Source: Chlorops oryzae (taxonomy: Eukaryota; Arthropoda; Insecta; Diptera; Chloropidae). From it: a DNA stretch of 64,000 bases. The position numbers and the translations under genes are program-made. The stretch is taken from positions 50,914,004 through 50,978,003 of the forward strand of contig CM035808.1 of assembly GCA_020466095.1 (NCBI GenBank). The letters are read 5' to 3'. This document shows positions 49,501 through 52,687 of the stretch, one piece after another; the first letter of the stretch is position 1; every line of letters begins with the position of its first letter. Below the pieces are notes generated by a model. The model was not told where the DNA came from. It saw nothing but the letters and a program-made list of their open reading frames with translations, and ran no database searches.

Positions 49501-50749
49501 AACAGTATCCGAAAGCGCTCATATTGCTTGCTGGGTAATATTAAAAAGCGTTTTTTGACTACTGGATAGAATTGCAGCATGTTGAATGTTGTTCAAAATT
49601 GATGTTAGTAAGCTAATTATTAACATTATTCCATGCATAACATGCTTAACATTTTTTTCTGCTAATTTTCCATTTGCAGCTTTTGAATAAAACAAATGCT
49701 TTAGACTGTGAAAAGTTGTTCGAAAATCAATCCAAAACAAAAAACAGCTGTTTGAAGTCGTAAATTCAGAAACGGACATTCGGAAAGGGTTTTTGATAAA
49801 TTCAACTTAAGGAGCTAAATTCAGATTTTAAATTCATAGTCTGAAAAGGGCATAACAGTCAGTTAACAGTCCATTTCGTCAAAAAGTAGTTTCTGTTTTC
49901 GCTCCCTTTTTTGCTGTAAATAAAACACGGTAACACAGATTTTTCTGTTCGAAATATTTGACCTATTCACAAAGTCTGCTAAAATCCCTTCTAATGCTCT
50001 AAAGCTGTCAAACTCCATATATAAAAAGCATATTAGCATATTTTTGTCATAAATGAAAGAGTTTAAATACTAAAATGATTAAGATTAACAATCAGAATTT
50101 ATTATTGAATGAAAACTTTTCACGTTTAACACGCATTAAGAATAATTATTTGATTTGTAGGAAATGAAATTTAAAAAACTTCGCATCATGTTATCATTCC
50201 ATTAAATTTTGTGTGATGAGTCATGACTCATGACTATTATACACACACGTACATACAAACTAATTTTAAATTACATATTGGCGCACACTGCAAACCTTTA
50301 TAGTCAAACTTGATATATGAAGCATGCACTTTTTCAAAAGTAATTTGCAATTAGATTTTATACGCACTTTATAAAATGCTTCTGAAATAGTATATATGTT
50401 TGCATTATTGTGCAAGCAGTTTGTTAGAAATTCTTTTGGGCGTTTCCATGTACGCTCAAGTCGGTTTATTTCTATGGTTACATTAATATAATTATCTCAC
50501 ATCACAGAATCGTTGAGTTATTTCATTATCTCATTAAGTCGTTTTTGAAATAACTTGAACATACCTTTCGAGTGTCCATCGCAAAATCATTACTACCAAT
50601 GCCATTGGTAGAGGCCAGATTAAATGCCTATAATCGGCATGGAAAACGTCCGGGCGAGAACCCGGTGCAATGTCTTCCCACGTTGTATTGGGCGGCAGCC
50701 ATACATTTGTAGACCAAAACACTTTCCCGACTGCTTTCAATACTTCCAT
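7434..50749 (-). CDS. schlank: schlank: ceramide synthase (Lag1/LASS family), seven coding exons
   Basis: Exons: 50749-50565, 31235-31115, 9904-9683, 9623-9402, 9301-9186, 7792-7648, 7583-7434. All have GT donors and AG acceptors and phases agree; total 1,161 nt, 386 residues (Drosophila Schlank is about 400). The enzyme N-acylates sphingoid bases with fatty acyl-CoA to make (dihydro)ceramide in the ER membrane; fly Schlank also has a nuclear role in lipid control through its homeodomain. Domains in order: luminal N-terminus and first membrane segment (about residues 43-60), a degenerate homeodomain (about 70-127, with ERWWRLRRAQ as recognition helix), and the TLC domain from about 140 to 330. 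The TLC domain holds the Lag1 motif with the His pair at 215-216 and HDCAD at 242-246. The C-terminal tail is acidic and Ser-rich (SSDSEDISDSSE), like the phosphorylated tails of other ceramide synthases. No lesion is visible, so it should be functional. Introns 1 and 2 are exceptionally long. Confidence 0.95.
7648..7792 (-). CDS. schlank: schlank exon 6 (last TLC membrane helices)
   Basis: Acceptor TTTTTCCCAG; first base completes the Ser codon split with exon 5. Encodes IEAPQILPMFPAYYIFNSLL followed by a Leu-rich helix and TYMILKIVVDSLQKGL; donor GTAAGT. Confidence 0.95.
8688..9026. mobile_element. hAT-type MITE in schlank intron 5
   Basis: Ends CAGCGACGTGAACCGG and complement of CAGGGACGTGAACCGG. 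Flanking octamers TTTTTAAG and CTTTTAAG differ at one base, consistent with an old 8-bp hAT duplication. The body has many cggttcgg/ccgaaccg motifs in both orientations. Confidence 0.7.
9186..9301 (-). CDS. schlank: schlank exon 5
   Basis: Acceptor TTTTTTTAG then GCTGCAAAATTAACT; encodes AAKLTKYANYQKLCDAIFAI followed by FTVIWIVTRLGFYPRIIY, ending with a split codon at donor GTAAGC. A TLC membrane segment. Confidence 0.95.
9402..9623 (-). CDS. schlank: schlank exon 4 (Lag1 motif)
   Basis: Acceptor TTCTATAG; 74 codons. Holds QFFDVKRKDFWQMFVHH, then VCNLHRVGSLVLVVHDCADI, the most conserved part of ceramide synthases. The two adjacent His and the HDxxD group are the residues implicated in acyl transfer. 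Donor GTAAGC. Confidence 0.97.
9683..9904 (-). CDS. schlank: schlank exon 3 (homeodomain end and start of TLC domain)
   Basis: Acceptor TTTTTTAAG; 74 codons from VVALAKRTEMSERQIERWWR through LWDKPWFWDVKSCWYGYPHQ. Contains the helix-3-like part of the degenerate homeodomain and its basic RLRR patch, then the first TLC helix. Donor GTAAGG. Confidence 0.96.
9982..11536. mobile_element. Element with ATATGGGTATTTCCG ends, copy 1
   Basis: Left end ATATGGGTATTTCCGCAG, right end the complement of ATATGGGTATTTCCGTAG. The ends are shared (TATTTCC against CATTTCC) with 45657-47358. Contains a younger hAT MITE at 10058-10725. No transposase frame; superfamily unclear, though TA next to each end would suit a Tc1/mariner-type target. 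Confidence 0.6.
10058..10725. mobile_element. hAT MITE with exact 8-bp duplication and ATTCGC hexamer arrays
   Basis: TAGTGATGTAACGAAT inverted repeats (16 bp perfect) at both ends, flanked by GTATGTAC at 10050-10057 and 10726-10733. Short arrays of attcgc hexamers sit just inside both ends (10077-10105, 10636-10694) in inverted relation. No transposase. Confidence 0.88.
11537..12086. other. Intronic sequence without recognisable features
   Basis: AT-rich sequence inside schlank intron 2, between two mobile elements. Nothing supported on either strand. Confidence 0.5.
12087..13379 (+). mobile_element. mariner copy B (Himar1-like), complete
   Basis: 1,293 bp bounded by inverted repeats starting ACAGGTTGGCTGATAAGTCC, with TA at 12085-12086 and 13380-13381. 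The single ORF is intact. By eye it differs from copy C at few positions, so both are young. It lies against sequence shared with 22567-22740, the presumed LTR of a gypsy element. Confidence 0.96.
12266..13312 (+). CDS. mariner transposase, intact (Himar1-like)
   Basis: 348 residues from the ATG at 12266 (MEKKEFRVLIKYCFLKGKNT); an upstream in-frame GTG is not needed. The N-terminal half has the paired helix-turn-helix that binds the terminal repeats (GRPKE linker near residue 66, ISKERVGHIIHQYL). The C-terminal half has the DD34D catalytic triad in MDETW (about residue 156), FHQDNAPCHKS (about 249) and PPYSPDLAPSDFFLF (about 284). Length and motifs match Himar1 of the horn fly as I recall it. 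It has no stop or frameshift, so it could mobilise itself and copies A and C. On the opposite strand to the host gene. Confidence 0.95.
   Translation: MEKKEFRVLIKYCFLKGKNTVEAKTWLDNEFPDSAPGKSTIIDWYAKFKRGEMSTEDGERSGRPKELVTDENIKKIHKMILNDRKMKLIEIAEALKISKERVGHIIHQYLDMKKLCAKWVPRELTFDQKQQRVDDSERCLQLLTRNTPEFLRRYVTMDETWLYHYTPESNRQSAEWTAIGEPSPKRGKTQKSAGKEMASVFWDGHGIIFIDYLEKGKTINSDYYMSLFKRLQVEIAAKRPHMKKKKVLFHQDNAPCHKSLRTMAKIHELGFELLPHPPYSPDLAPSDFFLFSDLKRMLAGKKFGCNEEVIAETEAYFEAKPKEYYQNGIKKLEGRYNRCIALEGNYVE
13382..13620 (+). repeat. Gypsy-1 5' LTR, 3' portion, with primer-binding-like site after it
   Basis: From 13447 to 13620 this matches 22567-22740 in direct orientation (about 93 percent by eye), as expected of two LTR ends around an internal region. 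It is followed by tcgtcagaagtg, which resembles the tRNA-Leu-type primer site (TGTCAGAAGTG) of some gypsy elements, and then by the gag start. The left part of the LTR is not identified. Confidence 0.6.
13641..13793 (+). pseudogene. Gypsy-1 gag, first 51 codons, split by the P element
   Basis: Starts MPKLSKAEIIEALKNAGI; the short helical start resembles the SAP-like N-termini of some gypsy Gag proteins. It reaches NMNSG at the P-element insertion and resumes at 20213 in the same frame with NSGEEKGEDQ. The open frame that continues into the P element is accidental. Confidence 0.7.
13989..16873 (+). pseudogene. P-element transposase (THAP domain), nine exons, one frameshift
   Basis: Exons 13989-14196, 14256-14435, 14495-14657, 14720-15276, 15340-15509, 15599-15935, 15971-16160, 16225-16509, 16569-16873; all junctions are GT-AG and in phase, giving about 798 residues (Drosophila P: 751). 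Order: C2CH THAP DNA-binding domain (MRCAVKNCNN ... VICMDHF), basic linker, leucine-rich coiled coil (about 186-235), RNase H-like catalytic part with FDEM, CDLGGGN and VLENFFG holding the expected D, D and E, and the insertion domain (FADVPHLIKLLRNHFVD). One base is gained or two lost near 15425-15435, just before the second catalytic Asp. No other lesion seen. An AATAAA lies at about 16996. Confidence 0.93.
16874..18050. other. P-element 3' UTR and non-coding right arm
   Basis: An AATAAA-like signal near 16996 probably ends the transposase transcript. The rest is AT-rich with several ttcg/cgaa motifs (17900-18010). ORFs here are short and not conserved-looking. Confidence 0.5.
18051..18577. 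mobile_element. MITE with 44-bp perfect inverted repeats inside the P element
   Basis: The left end begins GTCGTCGTTCATACTATGAG and continues through agacaagcgagagacacggtg; the right end 18534-18577 is its exact complement. TAT precedes and follows the element (18048-18050, 18578-18580), suggesting a 3-bp or TA duplication. Superfamily undetermined. Confidence 0.75.
18671..19522 (+). repeat. Dispersed 0.85-kb repeat, copy 1 (3' hairpin)
   Basis: Starts AAGTAAGGGTGTTATAGCCA and ends with the hairpin cgacacaaagtgtgtcgggtata. Copies at 43414-44260 (same strand) and 60495-61250 (inverted), plus a worn one at 59510-59770. Internal marks: cctagtactggaggtaccc twice, gcatacc-aaatttcatcaag, and acagacggacag near the 3' end. 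No TIRs or duplication; a terminal hairpin without duplication would suit a Helitron-like element, but a CTRR end is not evident. Confidence 0.7.
20213..21106 (+). pseudogene. Gypsy-1 gag, remainder
   Basis: Resumes after the P element with an acidic stretch (EEKGEDQSEVTNNKNEETEA), then an Ala/Thr-rich low-complexity tract coded by GCC/ACC triplets (about 20315-20460). A frame change follows near 20500, where FDLATIESMVSTFSGDDI reads in another frame. The rest is a retroviral-type Gag core (about 20534-21010; MRRLLSGTVNLFLRTTSAKT ...). It ends in a nucleic-acid-binding knuckle (YNCSRFGHYQSRC) whose first Cys is replaced by Tyr. Damaged and not followed by pol. Confidence 0.75.
21107..22560. 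repeat. AT-rich insertion with inverted CCTATTTTAGG-type motifs, unclassified
   Basis: Both flanks carry many copies of motifs such as ctattttagggca, aaaataggtcga and gacctaaaat in opposite orientations (21110-21260 against 22190-22540), so the segment can fold back on itself. It separates the gypsy-1 gag from its downstream LTR-like copy, so it is either an insertion or a replacement of pol. No coding frame recognised. Confidence 0.4.
22567..22740 (+). repeat. Gypsy-1 LTR copy (matches 13447-13620)
   Basis: Direct repeat of the segment ahead of gag, beginning atagctttaactgtcgtatt and ending at gcatctaaatttcatt. Interpreted as part of the 3' LTR. The sequence downstream (22741-23100) is AT-rich with no recognised feature. 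Confidence 0.6.
23202..23284. mobile_element. 83-bp TTAA-flanked miniature element in the integrase
   Basis: CCCTTTCAGACACG at the left and the complement of CCCTTTGAGACACG at the right (13 of 14), flanked by TTAA at 23198-23201 and 23285-23288. Removing it with one TTAA restores an open integrase frame (IKSL-KSLISLFG). Its TTAA target and CCCTTT ends fit piggyBac-type transposition. Confidence 0.7.
23886..23990 (+). repeat. 30-bp tandem repeat in the integrase tail
   Basis: About 3.5 units of gaaagagacgtcatagaaag-type sequence, coding for repeats of ERDGVERDVI. In frame, charged, and likely slippage-derived. Confidence 0.8.
24000..24640 (+). repeat. Probable gypsy-2 LTR region, unresolved ends
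   Basis: Lies directly after the integrase stop. Two similar segments, gacgtgtggttgtcaggaag (from about 24128) and gacgtgtcattgtcaggatg (from about 24436), are about 305 bp apart, each followed by gccgtgtcg. This could mark an LTR internal duplication or the two ends of a short element. An AATAAAACATT-type signal is at about 24400. No ORF. Confidence 0.4.
24714..24815 (+). repeat. 30-bp minisatellite (DPSVATGSTL), 3.4 units
   Basis: Units gatccttcggtggcaacagg + atcaacacta repeat at 24714, 24744 and 24774 with a partial fourth. A reading frame runs through it (24632-25033) but its product is not a recognised protein. The units are contiguous, without spacers. Confidence 0.85.
25092..27826 (+). 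mobile_element. piggyBac element in the TTAA of a Tc1 transposase gene
   Basis: 2,735 bp with 15-bp inverted repeats CCCTCTAGTGCCCAA, flanked by TTAA at 25088-25091 and 27827-27830. A GACCGCCT..AGACGGCC palindrome lies just inside the left end, with related gaccgcctaaaggc inside the right. Encodes a broken transposase. Confidence 0.95.
25559..27480 (+). pseudogene. piggyBac transposase with at least three frameshifts
   Basis: Opens at an ATG at 25559 with a long acidic N-terminus, then DDE_Tnp_1_7 sequence (SPFKCFEYFLGDDIVDHI). All three catalytic Asp motifs are readable: LCVDEQM, IYFDNYYTS and MGGVDLMDG. Breaks occur near 26838, 27225 and 27375. The C-terminal Cys-rich domain (ACRKCNINLCITQQKNCFFD) reaches a TAA at 27478-27480. 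Normal length would be about 600 residues. Too damaged to act, though its ends might still be used by a related enzyme. Confidence 0.92.
28580..28798. other. AT-rich Tc1 3' flank ending in a (TA)n tract
   Basis: Possible residual 3' end of the Tc1 element, then about 22 bp of TA dinucleotides at 28776-28798 next to the long-TIR element. Confidence 0.5.
29090..30321 (-). mobile_element. Composite Harbinger-type MITE, copy 3, inverted
   Basis: 29422-30321 is an inverted copy of the MITE at 3633-4286, with AAT on both sides (29419-29421, 30322-30324). The adjoining 29090-29421 is an inverted copy of 4287-4616, so the two loci share the composite. A 242-bp piggyBac MITE sits inside. Near 29018-29058 is an extra tagtcgccg..cggcgacta palindrome resembling a worn Harbinger end. 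Confidence 0.7.
29783..30024. mobile_element. piggyBac MITE, 242 bp, in a Harbinger MITE
   Basis: Ends CCCTCTAGTTCCT at the left and its complement at the right, flanked by TTAA (29779-29782, 30025-30028). The first ten bases equal the ends of the full piggyBac at 25092-27826. No coding sequence. Confidence 0.88.
31115..31235 (-). CDS. schlank: schlank exon 2
   Basis: Acceptor TTTATTTAG; first base completes the Arg codon split after exon 1. Encodes YWIAPIGKSLGIRSSRSKKA, then ADIPVLESAYTRSNRLDHKT; donor GTAAGT. Contains the basic start of the degenerate homeodomain. Isolated in a sea of transposons, about 19 kb from exon 1 and 21 kb from exon 3. Confidence 0.94.
31236..31729. other. Intron 1 sequence next to exon 2, no feature recognised
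   Basis: AT-rich; one 60-codon frame (31356-31538) has no recognisable motif. The pyrimidine tract of the exon 2 acceptor is at its left edge. Confidence 0.5.
31730..33021 (+). mobile_element. mariner copy C (Himar1-like), 1,292 bp
   Basis: Same terminal repeats as copy B, TA at 31728-31729 and 33022-33023. One base shorter than copy B because of a lost A near the start codon. Otherwise nearly identical by eye. Confidence 0.95.
31909..32954 (+). pseudogene. mariner C transposase, start frameshifted by one A
   Basis: The A-run after the ATG has six A instead of seven (31913-31918), so the normal start meets a stop within nine codons. Beyond it the frame is open to the TAA, with all catalytic motifs intact (MDETW, FHQDNAPCHKS, PPYSPDL). 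The next in-frame ATG is at about codon 53, past the first DNA-binding helices. Probably inactive. Confidence 0.92.
33022..33410. other. Unclassified intron 1 sequence
   Basis: No gene, repeat or motif identified between mariner C and the next hAT element. Confidence 0.4.
33419..34380. mobile_element. hAT non-autonomous element, 962 bp, exact 8-bp duplication
   Basis: Ends CAGAGATGGGCA and complement of CATAGATGGGCA; ATATGTAT flanks both sides (33411-33418, 34381-34388). Each end has a cluster of tttagtg(at)agtgcaaat motifs in opposite orientations, which may be transposase-binding sites. No transposase. Confidence 0.85.
34400..34800 (-). pseudogene. Tc1/mariner-superfamily transposase fragment
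   Basis: Minus strand reads KVIFSDEKNWILAEPEGF..YWHHL, then GGGSVMVYGVIS, the region around the first catalytic Asp of Tc1/maT-like transposases. After a deletion, fragments like SPE..NFLEN and REVYKETRQLKLVTELKHDI suggest the C-terminus. The second Asp region is missing. Not related to the Tc1 at 24863. Confidence 0.7.
34926..35685 (+). pseudogene. hAT transposase remnant (C-terminal dimerisation domain)
   Basis: Broken frames end in IVEYILCLPGSNGSVERIFS and NKLKVETLRAIIFVKTNLK, the hAT C-terminal dimerisation domain with the catalytic Glu in SVERIFS. Upstream pieces (TAAEKQRIIENGF ... KFGFVKNYCSERK) fit the same protein but include stops. Unrelated to the hobo-like copy at 51621 by its motif spelling. 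Confidence 0.7.
35686..36190. other. AT-rich sequence, no feature recognised
   Basis: No supported element between the hAT remnant and the gypsy-3 pol fragment. Confidence 0.4.
36195..39740 (+). pseudogene. Gypsy-3 pol: protease end, reverse transcriptase and RNase H, split by a hAT element
   Basis: Order: end of protease (QFSIVPDEFLSHGVYMGRDI), a linker, RT beginning VPLSQRESLAGIVDDLLKNK IIRPS, then DFRALNAVTIKKN. After a frame change near 36865 comes FEHEAMPFGLVYAPMEFQEI, and the catalytic box reads HVDEVIL instead of the usual YIDDV. The hAT insert interrupts at 37023. RT resumes (RMTLRPSKCVFLERSVNFLG), then the FLGLTGYFQKFIP thumb and the RNase H core (VHTDASHLGLSGILVQ). After about 300 bp of unrelated sequence (39005-39300), the end of RNase H (RFTVVTDCNS ... 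HADALSGAP) follows. Several stops. No integrase seen. Confidence 0.88.
37023..38451 (+). mobile_element. hAT element, 1,429 bp, internally deleted, in gypsy RT
   Basis: CAGAGGTGTTAAAGAATGCA ends, exact complements at both sides; ATCGAGAT duplicated at 37015-37022 and 38452-38459. The interior keeps only the end of the transposase: KYNTTLPSSASVERLFSFAS and a LPDNF..LLLLK tail at about 37960-38080. Subterminal repeats of gattgcagtc/gactgcaatc type. Non-autonomous. Confidence 0.9.
39741..40015. other. No recognisable feature
   Basis: AT-rich; 70-codon frame at 39776-39988 has no known motif. Confidence 0.4.
40016..40150. mobile_element. 135-bp MITE with a 31-bp perfect palindrome
   Basis: TGTGATTGGATTCC ends at 40016-40029 and its complement at 40137-40150. 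Inside, 40110-40140 is a 31-base palindrome with 15-base arms (TTCCCTTTCCCCAAA) about one central A. Target duplication unclear. Confidence 0.65.
40578..41606. mobile_element. Foldback element made of inverted AT-rich tandem units
   Basis: Ends CCAGGGACC and its complement, with TTTGAA on both sides (40572-40577, 41607-41612). Each arm is a series of about 40-bp units like gagttttattttttactcag followed by aagataaaactt. Left-arm units (40640-41080) are inverted relative to right-arm units (41270-41520). The centre (41090-41270) is unrelated single-copy sequence. Confidence 0.75.
41703..42815. repeat. 1.1-kb near-perfect palindrome (about 530-bp arms, 36-bp spacer)
   Basis: The left arm 41703-42235 is matched by the reverse complement of 42272-42815, at an estimated 90-95 percent identity with few indels. 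The spacer is 42236-42271. Landmarks: aggagatctcaatgcatttt at 41736 with its complement near 42760, and gaatgacaaattta against taaatttgtcattc at the centre. No coding frame. A transcript crossing it would fold into one long hairpin. Confidence 0.88.
43018..43127. repeat. 110-bp hairpin MITE
   Basis: Arms of 25 bp exact identity (GCATGTCACAGAAATCGAAT + ACGAC and complement), extended to about 38 bp with two mismatches; loop about 34 bp. Confidence 0.75.
43414..44260 (+). repeat. Dispersed 0.85-kb repeat, copy 2
   Basis: Same orientation and landmarks as 18671-19522; begins AAGTAAGGGTGTTATAGTCA and ends with hairpin cccgacacatagtgtgtcggg. A short TA array interrupts at about 44161. Confidence 0.75.
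44261..45656. other. AT-rich intron sequence with minor duplications
   Basis: A segment containing taactccgaaa(c/a)cgcaacaaattt occurs near 45136 and again near 45492 in the same orientation. No gene or element end recognised. Confidence 0.4.
45657..47358. mobile_element. Element with ATATGGGCATTTCCA ends, copy 2, with repeated TCGCACGC boxes
   Basis: Ends ATATGGGCATTTCCA and its complement; same family as 9982-11536. The core box ttcgcacgc or gtcgcacgctaca occurs near 45692, 45845, 46028, 46818 and 46983. No transposase. Confidence 0.6.
47630..48330. repeat. Second copy of the AT-rich unit family (one side), with nested MITE
   Basis: Begins accagagaccgaaaataactgtta, close to the ends of the foldback at 40578. 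Contains four or more units like gagttttattttaaaattga followed by aaaataagactta. The matching inverted arm is absent. Confidence 0.5.
47958..48269. mobile_element. Harbinger-type MITE with TTA duplication
   Basis: 27-bp ends beginning GGCCCGATATTACAGTGCAT and complement of GGTCCGATATTACAGTGCAT; TTA on both sides (47955-47957, 48270-48272). TTA is the classic PIF/Harbinger target. Confidence 0.8.
48660..49124. mobile_element. TTAA-flanked MITE with about 28-bp inverted repeats
   Basis: CTAGTCCACAAAGGAAGAGA and onward at the left, its exact complement at the right; TTAA at 48656-48659 and 49125-49128. The ends differ by one base beside the TTAA. piggyBac or Kolobok type; undecided. Confidence 0.75.
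49128..49853. mobile_element. MITE with ATGCCCTTTTCAGACTAT ends, carrying another MITE
   Basis: ATGCCCTTTTCAGACTAT at the left, complement at 49836-49853. The left end abuts the TTAA of the preceding element. A 212-bp MITE (49327-49538) lies inside. Target duplication not clear. Confidence 0.7.
49327..49538. mobile_element. 212-bp MITE with TTACCCAGCAAGCAA ends
   Basis: Fifteen-base perfect inverted repeats at 49327-49341 and 49524-49538. The interior has gagcgctccg/cgctc motifs in both orientations. Confidence 0.75.
49854..50564. other. Intron 1 start, no element recognised
   Basis: AT-rich; includes the exon 1 donor at 50564-50563. A gggcgtttcca motif near 50438 resembles the ATATGGGCATTTCC family ends, but no partner was found. 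Confidence 0.4.
50565..50749 (-). CDS. schlank: schlank exon 1 (start codon)
   Basis: ATG at 50749 chosen because MEVLKAVGKVFWSTNVWLPP matches the family's N-terminus; the upstream GTG-initiated extension is not conserved-looking. Encodes 61 codons through the first membrane segment (WPLPMALVVMILRW) and ends in a split Arg codon at donor GTATGT. Confidence 0.95.
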
Positions 50750-50871
50750 GATGAAAAGAAGTAATACTGACACGATAAAACCTGCACTTTTAGCGCTTTT
50801 TGCGCTACTCCAATTAATGAAAGGTTAACTTCAGCCGAATTAAAATGACAATGAGAAAACAGCTGGAAATT

Positions 50872-50879
50872 TATCGATA
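50872..50879. promoter_or_regulatory. Perfect DRE (TATCGATA) upstream of schlank
   Basis: TATCGATA lies about 125 bp 5' of the schlank ATG, in a relatively GC-rich stretch (50800-51250) likely to hold the 5' UTR and promoter. DREF binds this palindrome at housekeeping promoters in flies. A related ATTATCGG follows at 50882. Functional use is inferred from position only. Confidence 0.5.
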
Positions 50880-51847
50880 GCATTATCGGTTATACTCGGT
50901 TCTTTGTGCGAATGGGCAATTTGTGTAAAATCGTACCCAGTATTCGCACAGGCCATTTGCTTCCTAGACCGCGTCTCCACGGGAAAGTATTCCCGATACA
51001 ATAGCCCAGAAAAGAACGTACCGATAACAAAACTAGTTACGTACACGTTACAGCTAACCGATAGTGCGGTATTTTCTACATTACATGCTTACGGACATCG
51101 GGAACTTTATACCGCAATGTTGCTGAAAAAAAGTTTCGACTATTGTGTTCGTGTAGCAACCGTCTTGTTCTTTTGCACGGTTACGTACATAAGTCCTTCC
51201 CTTTCTAGCACACTGAAAATTGCGTCGATTTTTGTAGCACGCGTAACCAGTGACTAACTCGTTATAAATACCTGATAAGTAACTATTGCTTATTTTTCTA
51301 CGCTTTCTCAAAAATAAAAAATGCATATAAGTGAAATTCATTTTATATATTTTGGTTATTTATAATTAAGAAAAGTATATAACAAAACATGGATTTCTTT
51401 ATTTGTGATAAGTATTCGTGCCGGAAAAATCTCTAACTTAATGAAATAACATTACATTTTATGTAATACCATTATGTAAAAATTGCTGGGGTATGAGGTG
51501 TTAAACTGTATGACGCCGTGGCATAGGTACGCACGTCATACCTATTATCCTATACTCCGTTTAAATAAAAGATAAGATTGTTAATTCAATCCATTTTATA
51601 CTATATCAAAATATCCTTATCAGAGAACGGCACGAGTACACCGCAACCATAAGTACACCGCATACATACTCTATATTTTGTAGATCCGAGTGCCTCATCC
51701 ATTCTAAAAACAATTTTGCGGTGTTGATTATACTCGTCGCTCATTTTCTAAGAGCTTCATGCGCTCATAGGAAGCTCAGTACTTCTCGCTCTCTACATAT
51801 TTCTACTGTATAAAAGCAATGAGCGCAAAAACAGTGTCAGTAAATAT

Positions 51848-51968
51848 TAGTGGTATTCAAGCAACAGTGCAAATCGCAGTGTGCAATATTTGCACTGCTT
51901 TTTTTGTACGCAATTTGACAAGTGCAAATATTGCACACTGCGTTTGCACTGTTGCTTGAATACCACTA
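51848..51968. repeat. 121-bp hairpin within the hobo-like element
   Basis: Arms 51848-51896 and 51921-51968 are complementary over 48 bp with a single extra T; each outer end reads TAGTGGTATTCAAGCAACAG. Loop about 24 nt. TA at both ends could be a target duplication, so a tiny MITE is likely. Confidence 0.8.
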
Positions 51969-52687
51969 TTGAGAGCAAAATGAGCCGAATTTTAAATAAT
52001 GTGCGTTTTCGCACTCAAGCTGCTGTACGATATGTCATTCTGCGCTTTGGCTACTCGAGTAATGCTAGCGCATAATACGTACATAACTTCGATTCGCGCT
52101 CGTTTGTGTAGATCTATGTATGTATATAAACTCCGCTGATGTTTACAGTTGAGTGCAATAGGAAATACGAACGCAAAAAGAAAATGCAAACGTCCCAGTA
52201 GAAAATGTCAGGCTTAAACCCTATTTAACTTTAATCAGCTTATGAGATTCAAGCAAGACGAGATCAAAATGGAAATGACAATCGGGCATGACTTTTTCGT
52301 TCCACCTGGCTGACACTATCATGCGGAGCACTTCACCGAGGCGTCCGCTCTGAAGGACACGCGGACTTGTTCACCGCCGACATAATATTCTGCTGGGATG
52401 TTTTGCCAAAAGTAAGGGGACGTAAAAAATTTTTATTTCAGTTTACTACTTTTTTTATACATTAAAAAAGTAAAGTAATAACATAAAAAAAATATCTCTT
52501 CCAAAATTAATAAAACTTACACTTAATTAATTAAACTTAAAAAATTAATAAAACTTAAAATAGTCCATTTTTGTTTTTATTATTGTTACAACTAAAATAA
52601 AACTGTGCGTGCAACCTGAACTTAGAATTTAGGGAAAAATTTAGAATTTAGGAAAAAGGTTATTTACTTAAGTACTTTTTTAAATAT

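Noticed and set aside
50904..51257. 117-codon plus-strand frame upstream of schlank, and a minus-strand one at 50840-51046
   Set aside because: No recognisable motif; the plus-strand frame overlaps the likely schlank promoter/5' UTR and lacks supporting splice or family signals.
51890..51940. tattgcac text resembling a miR-92/25 seed in the hairpin
   Set aside because: The surrounding arm does not otherwise resemble that miRNA, and the hairpin looks like a MITE.
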